A stretch of DNA of 64,000 nucleotides, taken from the NCBI GenBank assembly GCA_965199765.1, contig CBDATC010000001.1:930001-994000 (forward strand). Direction: 5' to 3'. The notes below the pieces were generated by a model that searched no databases, had not been told where the DNA came from, and was given only the letters and a program-made list of their open reading frames with translations. This document shows, one piece after another, positions 52,477 through 62,192 of this stretch. This DNA is from JAPOXR01 sp965199765 (GTDB lineage: Bacteria > Pseudomonadota > Alphaproteobacteria > Rhodobacterales > Rhodobacteraceae). The position numbers were made by a program, and so were the translations under genes. The first letter of the stretch is position 1, and each line of letters opens with the position of its first letter.

Positions 52477-53628
52477 TTAAAGCTGCAGACGGCCATTGTC
52501 TAAACAAATAGAACCTTCCCTTTCCCCATAATCTTCCGCCAACATAAGTGCTTTCCGCATTAAAGTCGGCAGGGAGCTTTCCACAAATCGCTCGCTGGTC
52601 ACAAATTGCCCGCGAAGTGGCTTTGCATTCTGTGAAAGACAGGAAACCTTAACACGCAACCGCAGTTCAAAATGGGTAAGCGAATGCTGAACTTCGCCCA
52701 CATCCTTCCAATCTCCACCACATGGAGGAGTGGGTTCGACACTCTCATCCAGCCACGGCCAGCCAAGCATTCCACCCAACAATCCAAATTGAGGCCGTCG
52801 TTCCAGCAGCCAAGCTCCGTCTTCCCGCCTTCCCACGAAAAGCGTGCCACGACGCAGGGTCCTGGCCGGTTTTGCCGCCTTGATCGGAATTCGGGTCGCA
52901 ATGCCTTTTGAATGGGCTGCGCAACTTCGCTGCAACGGGCAGCTTGCGCATGCTGGTGTTTTTGGACGGCAAACCCGTGCCCCTAAATCCATCAGGGCCT
53001 GCGACCAATCACCGGTTCTCTGAGCAGGCAATAGACATTCCGCCAGTGTGCGCACCATTTTCTTGGCTTTTGGAAAGCATTGTTCCACCGCACACAAACG
53101 CGCAATAACTCTTTCAATGTTCACATCGACAGGCGCTTCCGGTTGATCAAACGCAATCGCGGCAATTGCCGCAGCCGTGTAGTCTCCGATGCCGGGCAGT
53201 GTCTTTAGGATTTTAGCCTCTGATGGAAACTCGCCTCCGAACCTTTCGGATACCACGCGGGCACAGCTCAAGAGATTTCTTGCCCTCGCGTAGTAGCCGA
53301 GTCCTGCCCACTCTGCCATGACATCTTCGTCGGCAGCAGACGCCAATTCCTTCACACCGGGCCATTTGACTATGAACGATTCGAAACGCGATTTAACCAC
53401 AGCGACCGATGTCTGCTGAAGCATCACTTCCGACAGCCAGACGGCGTAAGGATCTTGAAGTTTTCCCGCCGGACGTTGGCGTGGATGAAACCGCCACGGC
53501 AATTCTCGTCCTTCGCGGTCGTACCAGTCGAGCAGCTTCCGCTGAATCTCGGACTTTCTGCCCGGTGTCAGAAACAAAGCCGACATTCTTTGAAACTGGT
53601 TATCGGAACCATCTAATTTCTCTTTCAT
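52477..53628 (-). CDS. mutY: A/G-specific adenine DNA glycosylase
   Basis: A 383-residue MutY that removes adenine paired with 8-oxoguanine. The catalytic glutamate is in WLSEVMLQQTSV near residues 62-73, the helix-hairpin-helix is LPGIGDYTAAAIAAIAFDQP with the catalytic Asp in PVDVNIERV, and the iron-sulfur cysteines are in CRPKTPACASCPLQRSC. The C-terminal Nudix-like domain that senses 8-oxoguanine is present. The ATG at 53628 is preferred over a TTG at 53637. Confidence 0.96.
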   Translation of the reverse strand: MKEKLDGSDNQFQRMSALFLTPGRKSEIQRKLLDWYDREGRELPWRFHPRQRPAGKLQDPYAVWLSEVMLQQTSVAVVKSRFESFIVKWPGVKELASAADEDVMAEWAGLGYYARARNLLSCARVVSERFGGEFPSEAKILKTLPGIGDYTAAAIAAIAFDQPEAPVDVNIERVIARLCAVEQCFPKAKKMVRTLAECLLPAQRTGDWSQALMDLGARVCRPKTPACASCPLQRSCAAHSKGIATRIPIKAAKPARTLRRGTLFVGRREDGAWLLERRPQFGLLGGMLGWPWLDESVEPTPPCGGDWKDVGEVQHSLTHFELRLRVKVSCLSQNAKPLRGQFVTSERFVESSLPTLMRKALMLAEDYGEREGSICLDNGRLQL

Positions 53629-53637
53629 CGGGACCAA

Positions 53638-54302
53638 GCATCAGTATTTTCTGATCGGTGGGGCTTTACCCTGAATTCCATGCCCATGGCGGGCAAATTG
53701 CTAAGCATTCGAAATCATAAACCAAATTAAGTCCAGTGTGATGGTCATTCAGCCTCAAGACAGTTAACCAACTGCGACAAATGCTGCCTCTTTCAGGGTT
53801 GCATATCCAAAAGTTATTTCTAATTCCGAACTCTTGTATCCTTCCCTCCAAATCCAGCCGCGTAGACCCGAAAACCGCCGCGTCCGGTCTCTGTCAACCG
53901 CCGTTGAACTGTTCCAAAATGCAGAATCAGGGGGGTTTTAAACTGGCACTAGGTTGCGTCCAAGACAGGTTCAGGCGGAATCGACGGAAAAAACCGCAGC
54001 AACCATTCAAGCAGATCCGCGTCGCACCCTTCCCAAACTCTGTTCAAAGGAGTGAATTAACCAGCTGGGATGTCGACTTCACACCTGATATCTGCTCGCC
54101 ATAAATGAAACAGCCCAGCGGTTTCGCGGAACGACTTGAGAAACTTCCGGTTGATCTGCGGCATTGCGGGATGAGATGCGCTTTCACAACAGTCAGAGCC
54201 CCGGCCCTCAAACGTCCATGATCTGAATCCACCGGCGCGGTGTCTGTCAGGCTGTCCTTGGAACCGCGGCTGCCCGGCTCGCGTTTCAGCAACCCGACCT
54301 CC
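53638..54302. other. Gap with a solo ISNCY end, between mutY and the ATPase gene
   Basis: About 665 bases. It contains ISNCY left-end copy C (53850-53951). A 35-codon minus-strand frame near 54057-54164 (MPQINRKFLKSFRETAGLFH) follows the ATPase stop and looks protein-like, but no family is recognised. Nothing else is supported. Confidence 0.45.
53850..53951 (+). repeat. Solo left end of the ISNCY element (copy C)
   Basis: Reverse complement of 24923-25035 with few differences, sharing AATCCAGCCGCG, AGACCCGAAA, TCAACCGCCGTTGAACTGTT and TGCAGAATCAGGGGG and ending AAACTGGCACTA. No transposase remains. Confidence 0.75.
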
Positions 54303-55892
54303 TCACCGGCGGGCACTGTAGAGGAACGGCGAGGCGGTGCCGGCCTCAGCAGCGGTCCTTCCGTCTTTGTCCTCAGAATCCGGATCGGCTCCGCTCTTCA
54401 GCAGCAGATCGTAGATTTCCGGCCAGCCCTCCTCGGCGGCGATGTGCAGCGGCGTCCGACCGACAGCGTCGCGTGCACTCACAGCAAGAGGCGCGTCCGT
54501 CCCGGCAGTGCGCAACATCCCGTGGACGCTTTCGATGTCGCCCTTGAATGTTTCCGTGTGAAGCGTGCCGCCCGTCGCGGCGACGCACCAGTTGCGCAGC
54601 GATTGAATGGGCGAAGCGAAATCTCCGCGCGGCGTCTGCTGCAGCAGACCCTTGACGATCATCGCGTCGAAGAATCCTTCCGCCGTCATGCCGTCGGGCA
54701 GGGACGTCGCCGCTGCTCGTGAGTCCTGCAGAGAATTGATCAAATCGATGCATTCGTCGTGAAGCCGGCCTATGCCGTCGAAGGCTGTCATAAAGCGGCC
54801 GAGGAGCACCCTCGCGCCCGCAACCTCGCCGCTGATCCGATCAGCATAATACCTGCCGCGTCTCTGCGCCGAGCGCCGCCGCACGGCGGTCATGTCAACC
54901 TTCGCCAGATCACCCTTGGGCGCAGCGATCAACTCCTCGGCAAGCGAACGCAACGCGTTGTGCAGATGATGAGGCCAGCCCTGGCTTTCCTTCCAGATCA
55001 CTTCTTTCCATGTGTCGGCCAGCGATGCTTCGGCGCGGACATCGAAGACGGACAGGAATTTATCCACCGATTCCCGGGCTTCGTCCTCGGAAAGACATCC
55101 CAAACTTATCACCGCGCCGTCCGAAAGCCGGGACAGACCTGCGCATCTGAGAACCTCCCTGGAATTCCCCAGACCGGCATAAACCGGAATCACCGGGGCA
55201 GCTGTGTTGCCGCTGTGCATGCGGTTCAGAAATTCGCCGGCCATTCCATCGATCTTCGCGTTCTGAATCTCGTCGATGAAAAAAACCAGCGGGCGCGAAG
55301 CGTCGCGGATTATCTGATCAGCCATCGGCTTGGGGACGTCGAAGGAAACTCCGAACCCAAGAAACTGGTATCCCGTAAAGACCGAGACGAGCCTCCGCGT
55401 CGCCTTCAGCGGTTGGCCAGCGCGCCGAAGATCGGCCTCCAGAGCGGCGGGTGAATTCAAAGCCTCCGCGTCGATGCTGGCGATGTCCGGCACCGACGGC
55501 AGCCAGTCTTGCGGCGGAACACCCGCCGTCAACCTCATCTCGTCTTCCGCAGCCTGGATCCAGTCCAAACGGAGCTTGTCGATCAGCGAGGTCTTGCCTG
55601 CGCCCGGCGCTCCTTGAATAAGCGTGGTTGCGCCGACTGCCGGATTGTTCTCGCCGCGCCAGTGTCGGTTTTGAACGTCGCGGATCCGCGCCTCAATCAG
55701 GGAAATCTCGGCCCTACGGCCGGCAAAAACCTCTGTGAGGCACCGGTCGGTCGTTTCGGCGAAGTCTTGCAGCTTTTCGAGGTCGGATCTGCGCTCTGGC
55801 AATTCAGCCCCCCTGTTTTTCCGCGTTCGCGAAGATGCGCGGGCTCTGACGCTTAAAAAAGAAATTCTGTGAAAATCAACCCGTGCGATCAT
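54303..55892 (-). CDS. P-loop ATPase with C-terminal ankyrin repeats
   Basis: A 529-residue protein of no family I can name. Walker A GAPGAGKTS is at residues 94-102 and Walker B LVFFIDEIQ at 202-210, so it is an AAA/STAND-type ATPase. Before the P-loop, VFAGRRAEISLIEARI resembles the FxGRxxE entry of such ATPases. The middle part (residues about 250-450) is helical and likely a winged-helix or sensor region. The C-terminus carries at least two ankyrin units: GDIESVHGMLRTAGTDAPLA and GRTPLHIAAEEGWPEIYDLL followed by KSGADPDSEDKDGRTAAE. It is GC-rich compared with mutY and lpxK and flanked by a solo insertion-sequence end, so it was probably acquired. Such ATPase-plus-repeat layouts occur in defence and signalling proteins; that role here is inference only. 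Confidence 0.8.
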   Translation of the reverse strand: MIARVDFHRISFLSVRARASSRTRKNRGAELPERRSDLEKLQDFAETTDRCLTEVFAGRRAEISLIEARIRDVQNRHWRGENNPAVGATTLIQGAPGAGKTSLIDKLRLDWIQAAEDEMRLTAGVPPQDWLPSVPDIASIDAEALNSPAALEADLRRAGQPLKATRRLVSVFTGYQFLGFGVSFDVPKPMADQIIRDASRPLVFFIDEIQNAKIDGMAGEFLNRMHSGNTAAPVIPVYAGLGNSREVLRCAGLSRLSDGAVISLGCLSEDEARESVDKFLSVFDVRAEASLADTWKEVIWKESQGWPHHLHNALRSLAEELIAAPKGDLAKVDMTAVRRRSAQRRGRYYADRISGEVAGARVLLGRFMTAFDGIGRLHDECIDLINSLQDSRAAATSLPDGMTAEGFFDAMIVKGLLQQTPRGDFASPIQSLRNWCVAATGGTLHTETFKGDIESVHGMLRTAGTDAPLAVSARDAVGRTPLHIAAEEGWPEIYDLLLKSGADPDSEDKDGRTAAEAGTASPFLYSARR

Positions 55893-56173
55893 GCACTCAT
55901 TGGGAATCTATGACCGCATTTCGCATTCGTCGCCGAAATTTTGAAAGCGAGTTTCAACCTGTTGACAGGCGCCTGTATCTGACCTGAACGGTCAAAGCAA
56001 AAGAAACTCCTGCCACACGCCGCACATTGACGATGCTGTTAAACAGGATCGAAACGCATTGGCCTCGAACGCCTGATACATACCGTGCCGCACTGACTGA
56101 CCGGGACCATGGTCTCATCGGACTTTTCATTCCCCAAGGGCAGTCTCCAGCTGCCAAGCTTGCCAAAAATCAA

Positions 56174-57172
56174 TTACGCGGCAGGGCTGCGAATTACCAT
56201 TTGAAGGACTTTATCAACAATGTCCCAATCCCGGACATGCAGCTTCACCGGAAGCGAAAGCACGCGCTTGCGCCAATTCGGCGGCAGCCGCACAGCATCC
56301 TTTTCGGTCGTCACAAGAACGGCATTTGCTGAAACCGCGCTTGCCGACAAACGAGTGAGCAGCCTCTCGCTGATCGTTCGATGATCAGACAGTGGGATCG
56401 TTCGGACCACCTCAGCGCCAAGAGACCTCAATGTCGAAAAAAATTTATCCGGATTCCCAATCCCGGCAAACGCGACCACCCGCATTCCATCCCAATCCGC
56501 ACCAGTGAAAGTCGGACGAAGAGACGCTTGAGCAACAGGGCAGACAATTCTGTTTCCCCACTTGTCAAGAAATCCTGATCGGTCAGATCCGTCCCCAATC
56601 AATAAAATTAGATCTGCTCGTTCCAATCCTTCTTGAACGTTCTCGCGCAGCGGACCTGCCGGCAAAACGCAGCCGTTCCCAAATCCCCGGTGGGCATCCA
56701 CAACCAAAATCGAACAGCTATAAGCAAGCGAAGCGTCCTGAAACCCGTCGTCAGTGATGGCAATTGTTGCACCGGCGTCTTTCGCCATGGCTGCAGCAAT
56801 CGCACGCTTATTCGCCACCCAGGTCGGCGCAAAAGCGGCGAGAATCATCGGCTCGTCGCCGACTGCCGCCGCGCTGTGAGTTTTTAGATCAACAAGCACG
56901 GGGCCACCTTCGCTACCGCCATATCCCCGTGACAAAAAATGCGGAATATATCCCAGCTGCATCAATCGTTCAGCAACCGCTATCGCCGTCGGCGTTTTTC
57001 CCGTACCGCCGACATTCAGATTGCCGATGCAAATCACCGGTATGCCGACACAACAACGCGAGCCTGCCGACAAACGCCGTCTCGTCGCCGACGCATACAA
57101 ACCAGCTATGGGATATAACAGCTTCGCGGCCCAGCTGTCATCGCGAAACCAAAATGCCGGTTGTCGCATCAA
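56174..57172 (-). CDS. lpxK: Tetraacyldisaccharide 4'-kinase
   Basis: A 332-residue LpxK that phosphorylates the lipid A disaccharide. The P-loop is GNLNVGGTGKTPTAIAVAER near residues 51-70, and the N-terminal PAFWFRDDSWAAKLLYPIAG is typical. It overlaps the waaA stop by four bases, so the two lipopolysaccharide genes are coupled. The 281 bases beyond its stop hold no gene. Confidence 0.95.
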   Translation of the reverse strand: MMRQPAFWFRDDSWAAKLLYPIAGLYASATRRRLSAGSRCCVGIPVICIGNLNVGGTGKTPTAIAVAERLMQLGYIPHFLSRGYGGSEGGPVLVDLKTHSAAAVGDEPMILAAFAPTWVANKRAIAAAMAKDAGATIAITDDGFQDASLAYSCSILVVDAHRGFGNGCVLPAGPLRENVQEGLERADLILLIGDGSDRSGFLDKWGNRIVCPVAQASLRPTFTGADWDGMRVVAFAGIGNPDKFFSTLRSLGAEVVRTIPLSDHRTISERLLTRLSASAVSANAVLVTTEKDAVRLPPNWRKRVLSLPVKLHVRDWDIVDKVLQMVIRSPAA

Positions 57173-58458
57173 CCGGCTTCTGGCTGCGGCAATCGCTGAA
57201 GAATGACCGATGCAACCCTTTTGGTGACCCGTTTTCCTCCCAAAGAAGCGATTTCCGCTGCTTTCATCAAGAGATCCGTGTTGTCCGTGGTCAGCGCCTT
57301 GCCGACGGCAGTGGCCAATTGATCGGCATCTTCCACTTGCAGCGCGGCACCCGCCTTCGCTAATTCCCCGAACTCGGAAGCAAAATTCGCGACATGCGGT
57401 CCGTGCAAAATGACCGAACGAAGCCGCGCAGGCTCAAACGGGTTATGGCCGCCGATTTTGACCAGTGAACCGCCAACGAAACTGATCGAAGCGACCCGGT
57501 ACCACAAACCAAGTTCGCCAAGCGTGTCCGCTACATAGACGTTATGAGCCGGTCCCGGAAGTTCGTCCGCTGACCGCAGCGCCACGCTAATGCCGTTTGT
57601 GGACAACCAATTCCGAATTGCCTGCCCGCGTTCCCGATGACGGGGAACGACGATTAACAGTAATTCTGGGAACGCGTCCATGAGTTGCAATTGCGCTCGC
57701 CCTACAATGTCTTCTTCACCTTCATGCGTCGAGGCAGCCAGCCAAACGGGCCGCTCTCCGACCGCCTGCAGGAATTCAACCCGGTCTTTATCATTGCAAG
57801 GAAGATCGGCGGCATCGCGCTTCAATGAACCGAGAGTCTCCATCTGACCGCCCTCAAGTCCAAGCCCGCGTAGCCGAGAGGCGGTCTGTTCGTCTTGAAT
57901 AATCGCATGGTCAAAGCGATTGAGTATTGATCTGGCGATGGAAGGAACCCAGCGCCAGCGTCTGAAAGACCTGCGGGACATCCGCGCATTAATGTAGAGC
58001 AAAGGAACTTCCCTGCGGTGGGTCTCGCAAATCATGGCTGGCCATAATTCGCTTTCTGTCCAAATCGCGATATCTGGCTTCCAATGATCCAAAAAACTAA
58101 CAACCGACGGCAGAACATCGAAAGGCACAAATTGATGCAAAGCACGGGGTGGAATCCGGGTGTTGAAGATTTCAGCCGAGGTTACCGTTCCGGTTGTCAT
58201 CAAAAACGATAAATCTGGACGCTCTTTGCCCAAAACCTCAACCAAAGTCAGCAGCGAAAGCACCTCTCCGACACTGGCCGAATGAAACCAAGCCAATCGG
58301 CCCTCCGGCCTTGCAAACCCTGCTTTTCCGAAACGCTCCTCGCTTCGCTCAGCATCCTCTTTCCCGATTTTCAAACGGCGGCGCTGCACCCAGCGCGCTA
58401 TTCTCTCTGATCGGGCTGATACAGCCAAGTAAGCCGATAGGCCAAACGAAGTTTCCAA
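57169..58458 (-). CDS. waaA: 3-deoxy-D-manno-octulosonic acid transferase
   Basis: A 429-residue glycosyltransferase (GT30 N-terminal domain) that adds Kdo to lipid A precursor. WFHSASVGEVLSLLTLVEVL near residues 57-76, SEIFNTRIPPRALHQFVPFD-like segments and the C-terminal FVGGSLVKIGGHNPFEPA near residues 310-327 are family hallmarks. It lies 18 bases downstream of the DUF4170 gene and overlaps lpxK. Confidence 0.95.
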   Translation of the reverse strand: METSFGLSAYLAVSARSERIARWVQRRRLKIGKEDAERSEERFGKAGFARPEGRLAWFHSASVGEVLSLLTLVEVLGKERPDLSFLMTTGTVTSAEIFNTRIPPRALHQFVPFDVLPSVVSFLDHWKPDIAIWTESELWPAMICETHRREVPLLYINARMSRRSFRRWRWVPSIARSILNRFDHAIIQDEQTASRLRGLGLEGGQMETLGSLKRDAADLPCNDKDRVEFLQAVGERPVWLAASTHEGEEDIVGRAQLQLMDAFPELLLIVVPRHRERGQAIRNWLSTNGISVALRSADELPGPAHNVYVADTLGELGLWYRVASISFVGGSLVKIGGHNPFEPARLRSVILHGPHVANFASEFGELAKAGAALQVEDADQLATAVGKALTTDNTDLLMKAAEIASLGGKRVTKRVASVILQRLPQPEAG

Positions 58459-58476
58459 TTTCGCGCACTCCGGACT

Positions 58477-58722
58477 TTATGAGCCCCGCTTTTCTGTCGC
58501 GCTGTTGTGTTTATTTTCCTCGACCAATCGACTAAACCTTGCAATGAAGTGACGGGAAAGTGCGCTGTCCACCGCCCGTTGCGACGCTTCCTTCCATGCA
58601 TCATACGCACTGCGATAATCGGGAATCAGGCCGGCAATTCCAACAGCATCCAAATCTTTGAAATTATTGTGGGAGGTATCAACAAGCTCGCCGCCAAACA
58701 CCAAGTGCAATCGTCTTTTCAT
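58477..58722 (-). CDS. DUF4170 protein
   Basis: An 81-residue protein of the DUF4170 family, which in Alphaproteobacteria nearly always precedes waaA. RLHLVFGGELVDTS near residues 3-16, FKDLDAVGIAGLIPDYRSAY and DAWKEASQRAVDSALSRHFI match the family. Its function is unknown; the constant position suggests a link to lipid A or Kdo metabolism. Confidence 0.88.
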   Translation of the reverse strand: MKRRLHLVFGGELVDTSHNNFKDLDAVGIAGLIPDYRSAYDAWKEASQRAVDSALSRHFIARFSRLVEENKHNSATEKRGS

Positions 58723-58791
58723 AGTACCCGTCGCTATAGCTCAATTCCGCGCAAATGCAGGCGGATTGCCATTCCAACACAGTCTCAGCGG

Positions 58792-60141
58792 TTAACCGCC
58801 GGCAATTGTCAACCCTTCGACCAAGAGGCTTGGCACCCGTATGCGGCGCATCGGCAGCGAGTCGTCAGACGGCGTGATAGATCGGAGCATTCTCTTGAGA
58901 TTGCCAGCGATTGTGAATTCAGAAACCGGTCCGGTGATTTCTCTATTTTCGACCCAGAAACCGGACGCTCCGCGCGAATAATCTCCGGTGGTTGGATTGA
59001 TAGTTGAACCGATCAACGATGTCACAATTAATCCCGTTCCCATATCATGAATGAGATCGTCTCGGCTATGGCTTCCGTCTGGCAACTGAACATTGGTCAC
59101 GCTTGGCGAAGGTGGGGATGCAGTGCCTCGCGAGGCGTTTCCAGTGCTCTTAAGCCCCAACTTTCGAGCTGTTGCCAAATCCAAAATCCAAGTCAACAAC
59201 TGGCCTTGCTTAACAATAGGCTTGTCCCTGCATGGCAAACCTTCAGCATCAAAAGGTCTGGAACCGGGAAAGCGCGGCATTAAAGGCCGCTCCAGAAGAT
59301 CAATATCATCGGGAAGAACCGGACTCTCCATTGCATCAAGCAGCCAACTTGAGCCGCGGGCGATGGCCGAACCGTTGATTGCTGACAAGAGATGCGCGAT
59401 CAAAGAGTCGGACACTCGCCGGTCAAACAAAACCGGAAATGCTCCGGTCGGAGGTCTTGTTGGCCCGGCACGCGCCGCAGCGCGCTCTCCAGCGCAGCGT
59501 CCAACCCACTCTGGGCTAGGAAGATCCGAGGCATGAACCCGGCTTTCGAAGCAGTAATCCATCTCCATCTCTAATCCACTGCCCGAAATGGCCACGCATG
59601 AAACAGATGACCCACTCCTCCGATATATTCCGCTGAACCCGTTGGTTGCACCGAGATATATCGACGTGCTGCCTCTCCCAGCCGAACTGGATTCCGTTTG
59701 CTGAACCCCATCAACCGCCATCGCCGCTGCCTCCGCCTGCAGGGCGGTATCCCTGAGAACATCGACCCCGCGCTCATCCGATAGGTCCATCAGATCTAAT
59801 TCCTGAACGCCTTCGGCCGCCGACAGCTCGTCGACCGCCGCCAATCCCGCACAAGGATCGTCTGGAGCTGCGCGAGCCATGGCAACAGCTTCCTCGGCGA
59901 TTTGCTTCAGCGATTCTTCGCGAAGATCCGATGTTGAAACACACGCTTGCTTCGTTCCAAGCAAAACTCGTAAGCCCGCTTCAACACTCTCCGAACACTC
60001 AATCTGTTCAAGTTTGCCGCATCGGACCTCTGCATTGACTGATTCCGCTTCGGCCACAAGGACATCGGCGGACTCCGCGCCGGCCTTTAAGGCATATCCT
60101 ATCAACCTATCGGCAGTTTGAACAGTATCAGCACTCATCAT
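58792..60141 (-). CDS. pmbA: TldE/PmbA-family metalloprotease component
   Basis: A 449-residue TldE/PmbA protein, partner of TldD in a complex that unwinds and degrades small peptides and matures some bacteriocins. ADRLIGYALKAGAESADVLV near residues 10-29, the segment GLRVLLGTKQACVSTSDL, and the C-terminal TGDYSRGASGFWVENREITG near residues 390-409 are typical. TldD, the subunit with the HExxxH metal site, is not in the window. It lies six bases after the DUF2125 stop, on the same strand. Confidence 0.94.
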   Translation of the reverse strand: MMSADTVQTADRLIGYALKAGAESADVLVAEAESVNAEVRCGKLEQIECSESVEAGLRVLLGTKQACVSTSDLREESLKQIAEEAVAMARAAPDDPCAGLAAVDELSAAEGVQELDLMDLSDERGVDVLRDTALQAEAAAMAVDGVQQTESSSAGRGSTSIYLGATNGFSGIYRRSGSSVSCVAISGSGLEMEMDYCFESRVHASDLPSPEWVGRCAGERAAARAGPTRPPTGAFPVLFDRRVSDSLIAHLLSAINGSAIARGSSWLLDAMESPVLPDDIDLLERPLMPRFPGSRPFDAEGLPCRDKPIVKQGQLLTWILDLATARKLGLKSTGNASRGTASPPSPSVTNVQLPDGSHSRDDLIHDMGTGLIVTSLIGSTINPTTGDYSRGASGFWVENREITGPVSEFTIAGNLKRMLRSITPSDDSLPMRRIRVPSLLVEGLTIAGG

Positions 60142-60147
60142 GCGTAC

Positions 60148-61608
60148 TCAATTCATCCGAATTCCGTTAACAACAAATCCGCCGGTTTCCTCAATATCAA
60201 TATCGTAACTGTAATGATCATCGCCCAAAGGTCTTCCAACCGCGCCAACGAATTGAAGCAGTAACGCAGCATCGGGGGGAAAAAGGCTGTCCAACTGGCC
60301 GGCGAGGCTTGCAATGCCTTTAATCTCAGCCTTGAATTTGCCGCTGGGTCTCAACCCCTCTCCAAATGCCGGAAGCCACATTTGTAAATTTCCGTTCGTT
60401 TGGAACTTCCCCGACATGAATTCCAACACAAATGAATTAAGCGTCCATTGCAACAAGAACGGCATATCTTGCACTACAATCTCATCGCCGTACAGTTGAT
60501 GCGCTAGTTCATTGGGCATCTCCACGGCGCCGTCCACGACAAGATTTCCCGACGGTGAGAAATCTTCCGGCAACTGGTAAAGCGCGCTAAATTCAAACAA
60601 ACTCAGAAATTCAGGATGAATAAAATAGTCGGTCAAACCGAATTCAAATCCAAAGCGGGTGAAATTCTCAACCTGGTTGTCATAAATTTCAAGCTTCGAT
60701 GTGATGTGATCTATCGATATGCTCTCGAGAGCCTTTCCTGAAATCAGGGATTGGAAAACGGTTTGTTCCACCGAAAAATCAGTGGTCGCTTCGTTAGTAT
60801 CGGAGGAATAGCCTAGCCGGATCGGCCCGGTTACCACCGCCGCTTCGATTTTTCCTTCAGGATCAATCGCCGCAACGCTCGTTGTAGAAGCCGCCTCGAT
60901 TGTTCCTTCCGTCGGCACCTCGCTGAACGGTTTGAATCCAATATAGCTCAAACTGTTCATTACACCTCTATACGAGGTGCTGACTTCGGCAAAATTCATC
61001 TCTACACTGACATCTTCCTCGCTATCGAGAATCCCAATTCCAACATTTTCGGCAAAGCCTTGGAAGAAAACCGGCAAATTCTGACTTTCATCATCAAGTT
61101 CAAAGGTTGAGAACCAATTTGAAATATCAATCCGCGATTCGAACATCTGCAGATGTGTTTCCCCAGTCAGATTGGCCTCATGTCGAATAAGCGAACCGCG
61201 TGATTCTAAGCGAAGTCCGTCGGCGCTTTCACTGAAATCAGCTTCAAAATTCTCGAGAAGCAGTGCGCCGAATATCGTGTCTTGATCCGTTCGTAAGAGC
61301 GCGGTTGGTATGACATCAGGAAATTCAATGGCAACAGTTCCGTCTTCTTGTCCGGTCAACCGAATCCAATTCGGATTTGCCTGCCAATTTCCAAAATCAT
61401 TAGCAATCACAAGTCTTGCTTGGCTTAACTCAACCAACTCCTCGGATTCGATGATGGATGCGGCTTCTATGATTCCACCCTGCGCGGAAACCATCGATTT
61501 AAAGGCCTCATACGCTTCGCTTGCGGTGAGTTCCGCCGATGCTGATGAAAAGGGAAGAGCAAACACAGCCAAAAGCGGTGTGGTGCGCCAGGATGGAAAC
61601 CATTTCAT
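60148..61608 (-). CDS. DUF2125 exported protein
   Basis: A 486-residue protein of the DUF2125 type, known mainly from Alphaproteobacteria. The ATG at 61608 gives a signal peptide (MKWFPSWRTTPLLAVFALPF then SSASA) and overlaps the GST stop as ATGA; an upstream in-frame start is rejected for that reason. The mature part alternates hydrophobic residues and looks largely beta-structured, resembling AsmA-like or lipid-transfer folds. The function is unknown. It sits between GST and pmbA in a dense minus-strand cluster. Confidence 0.8.
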   Translation of the reverse strand: MKWFPSWRTTPLLAVFALPFSSASAELTASEAYEAFKSMVSAQGGIIEAASIIESEELVELSQARLVIANDFGNWQANPNWIRLTGQEDGTVAIEFPDVIPTALLRTDQDTIFGALLLENFEADFSESADGLRLESRGSLIRHEANLTGETHLQMFESRIDISNWFSTFELDDESQNLPVFFQGFAENVGIGILDSEEDVSVEMNFAEVSTSYRGVMNSLSYIGFKPFSEVPTEGTIEAASTTSVAAIDPEGKIEAAVVTGPIRLGYSSDTNEATTDFSVEQTVFQSLISGKALESISIDHITSKLEIYDNQVENFTRFGFEFGLTDYFIHPEFLSLFEFSALYQLPEDFSPSGNLVVDGAVEMPNELAHQLYGDEIVVQDMPFLLQWTLNSFVLEFMSGKFQTNGNLQMWLPAFGEGLRPSGKFKAEIKGIASLAGQLDSLFPPDAALLLQFVGAVGRPLGDDHYSYDIDIEETGGFVVNGIRMN

Positions 61609-62192
61609 AGTTTCAATGTCCTTCCAAATGCTGGTCTGCTTCTCATGCGACAAAAATAATCGTCGAGCGAAGCCGACCTATGTTCAAACTTTGCCGCCTG
61701 AGCCCAAACCAAGCAGTGCGTTAATATGAAGTCCGGAATCGTCATTTCATCGCCCATAAGGAACGGTCCGGCCCCGAGCCGCAATGCAAGCGTGTCAATC
61801 GACTGGCCGAATTCGTGCTTTAGAGCAGGTTTGACTTCCTTGACTCTTAGCGAAGCGGGAAGGACAAAACTGTGCTTTGCCGCTGTCCACAAACAGGCAT
61901 CGATTTCGTCCAATAAAAAGAAAGTCCAACTATCCTGGCGGACACGGTCCATTGTGCCAGCACTATAACTGAAGCGCGACCGCTTCGACGCTAAATGATG
62001 CAATATCGCGCAGCTGTCCAAAATGGATATGCCGTTTTCAACCATAACCGGTATTTTTCCGGAGGGGTTGTGCTGAAGAACCTGCGGAGAGTGCGGCTTG
62101 GCTGGCGTGTGAATGTAGTCTTCGCCAAGTTCCTCAAGCATCCATAAGACACGAAACGCACGGCTGGACGGGTGGCCAATGACTTCAAGCAT
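61605..62192 (-). CDS. Glutathione S-transferase family protein
   Basis: A 195-residue GST-fold protein. The N-terminal thioredoxin-like domain has MLEVIGHPSSRAFRVLWMLE, with the serine motif at residues 9-10, and NPSGKIPVMVENGISILDSC near residues 43-62, which binds glutathione. The C-terminal helical domain includes FLMGDEMTIPDFILTHCLVW. The substrate is unknown. It overlaps holA by eight bases at its start and the DUF2125 gene by four at its end. Confidence 0.92.
   Translation of the reverse strand: MLEVIGHPSSRAFRVLWMLEELGEDYIHTPAKPHSPQVLQHNPSGKIPVMVENGISILDSCAILHHLASKRSRFSYSAGTMDRVRQDSWTFFLLDEIDACLWTAAKHSFVLPASLRVKEVKPALKHEFGQSIDTLALRLGAGPFLMGDEMTIPDFILTHCLVWAQAAKFEHRSASLDDYFCRMRSRPAFGRTLKL

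Noticed and set aside
54044..54316. 90-codon minus-strand frame overlapping the end of the ATPase-ankyrin gene
   Set aside because: Its first part is the ATPase end read in another frame, and the rest has no recognisable motif.
56027..56332. 101-codon plus-strand frame at the end of lpxK
   Set aside because: Largely antisense to the lpxK 3' end and without any family signal.
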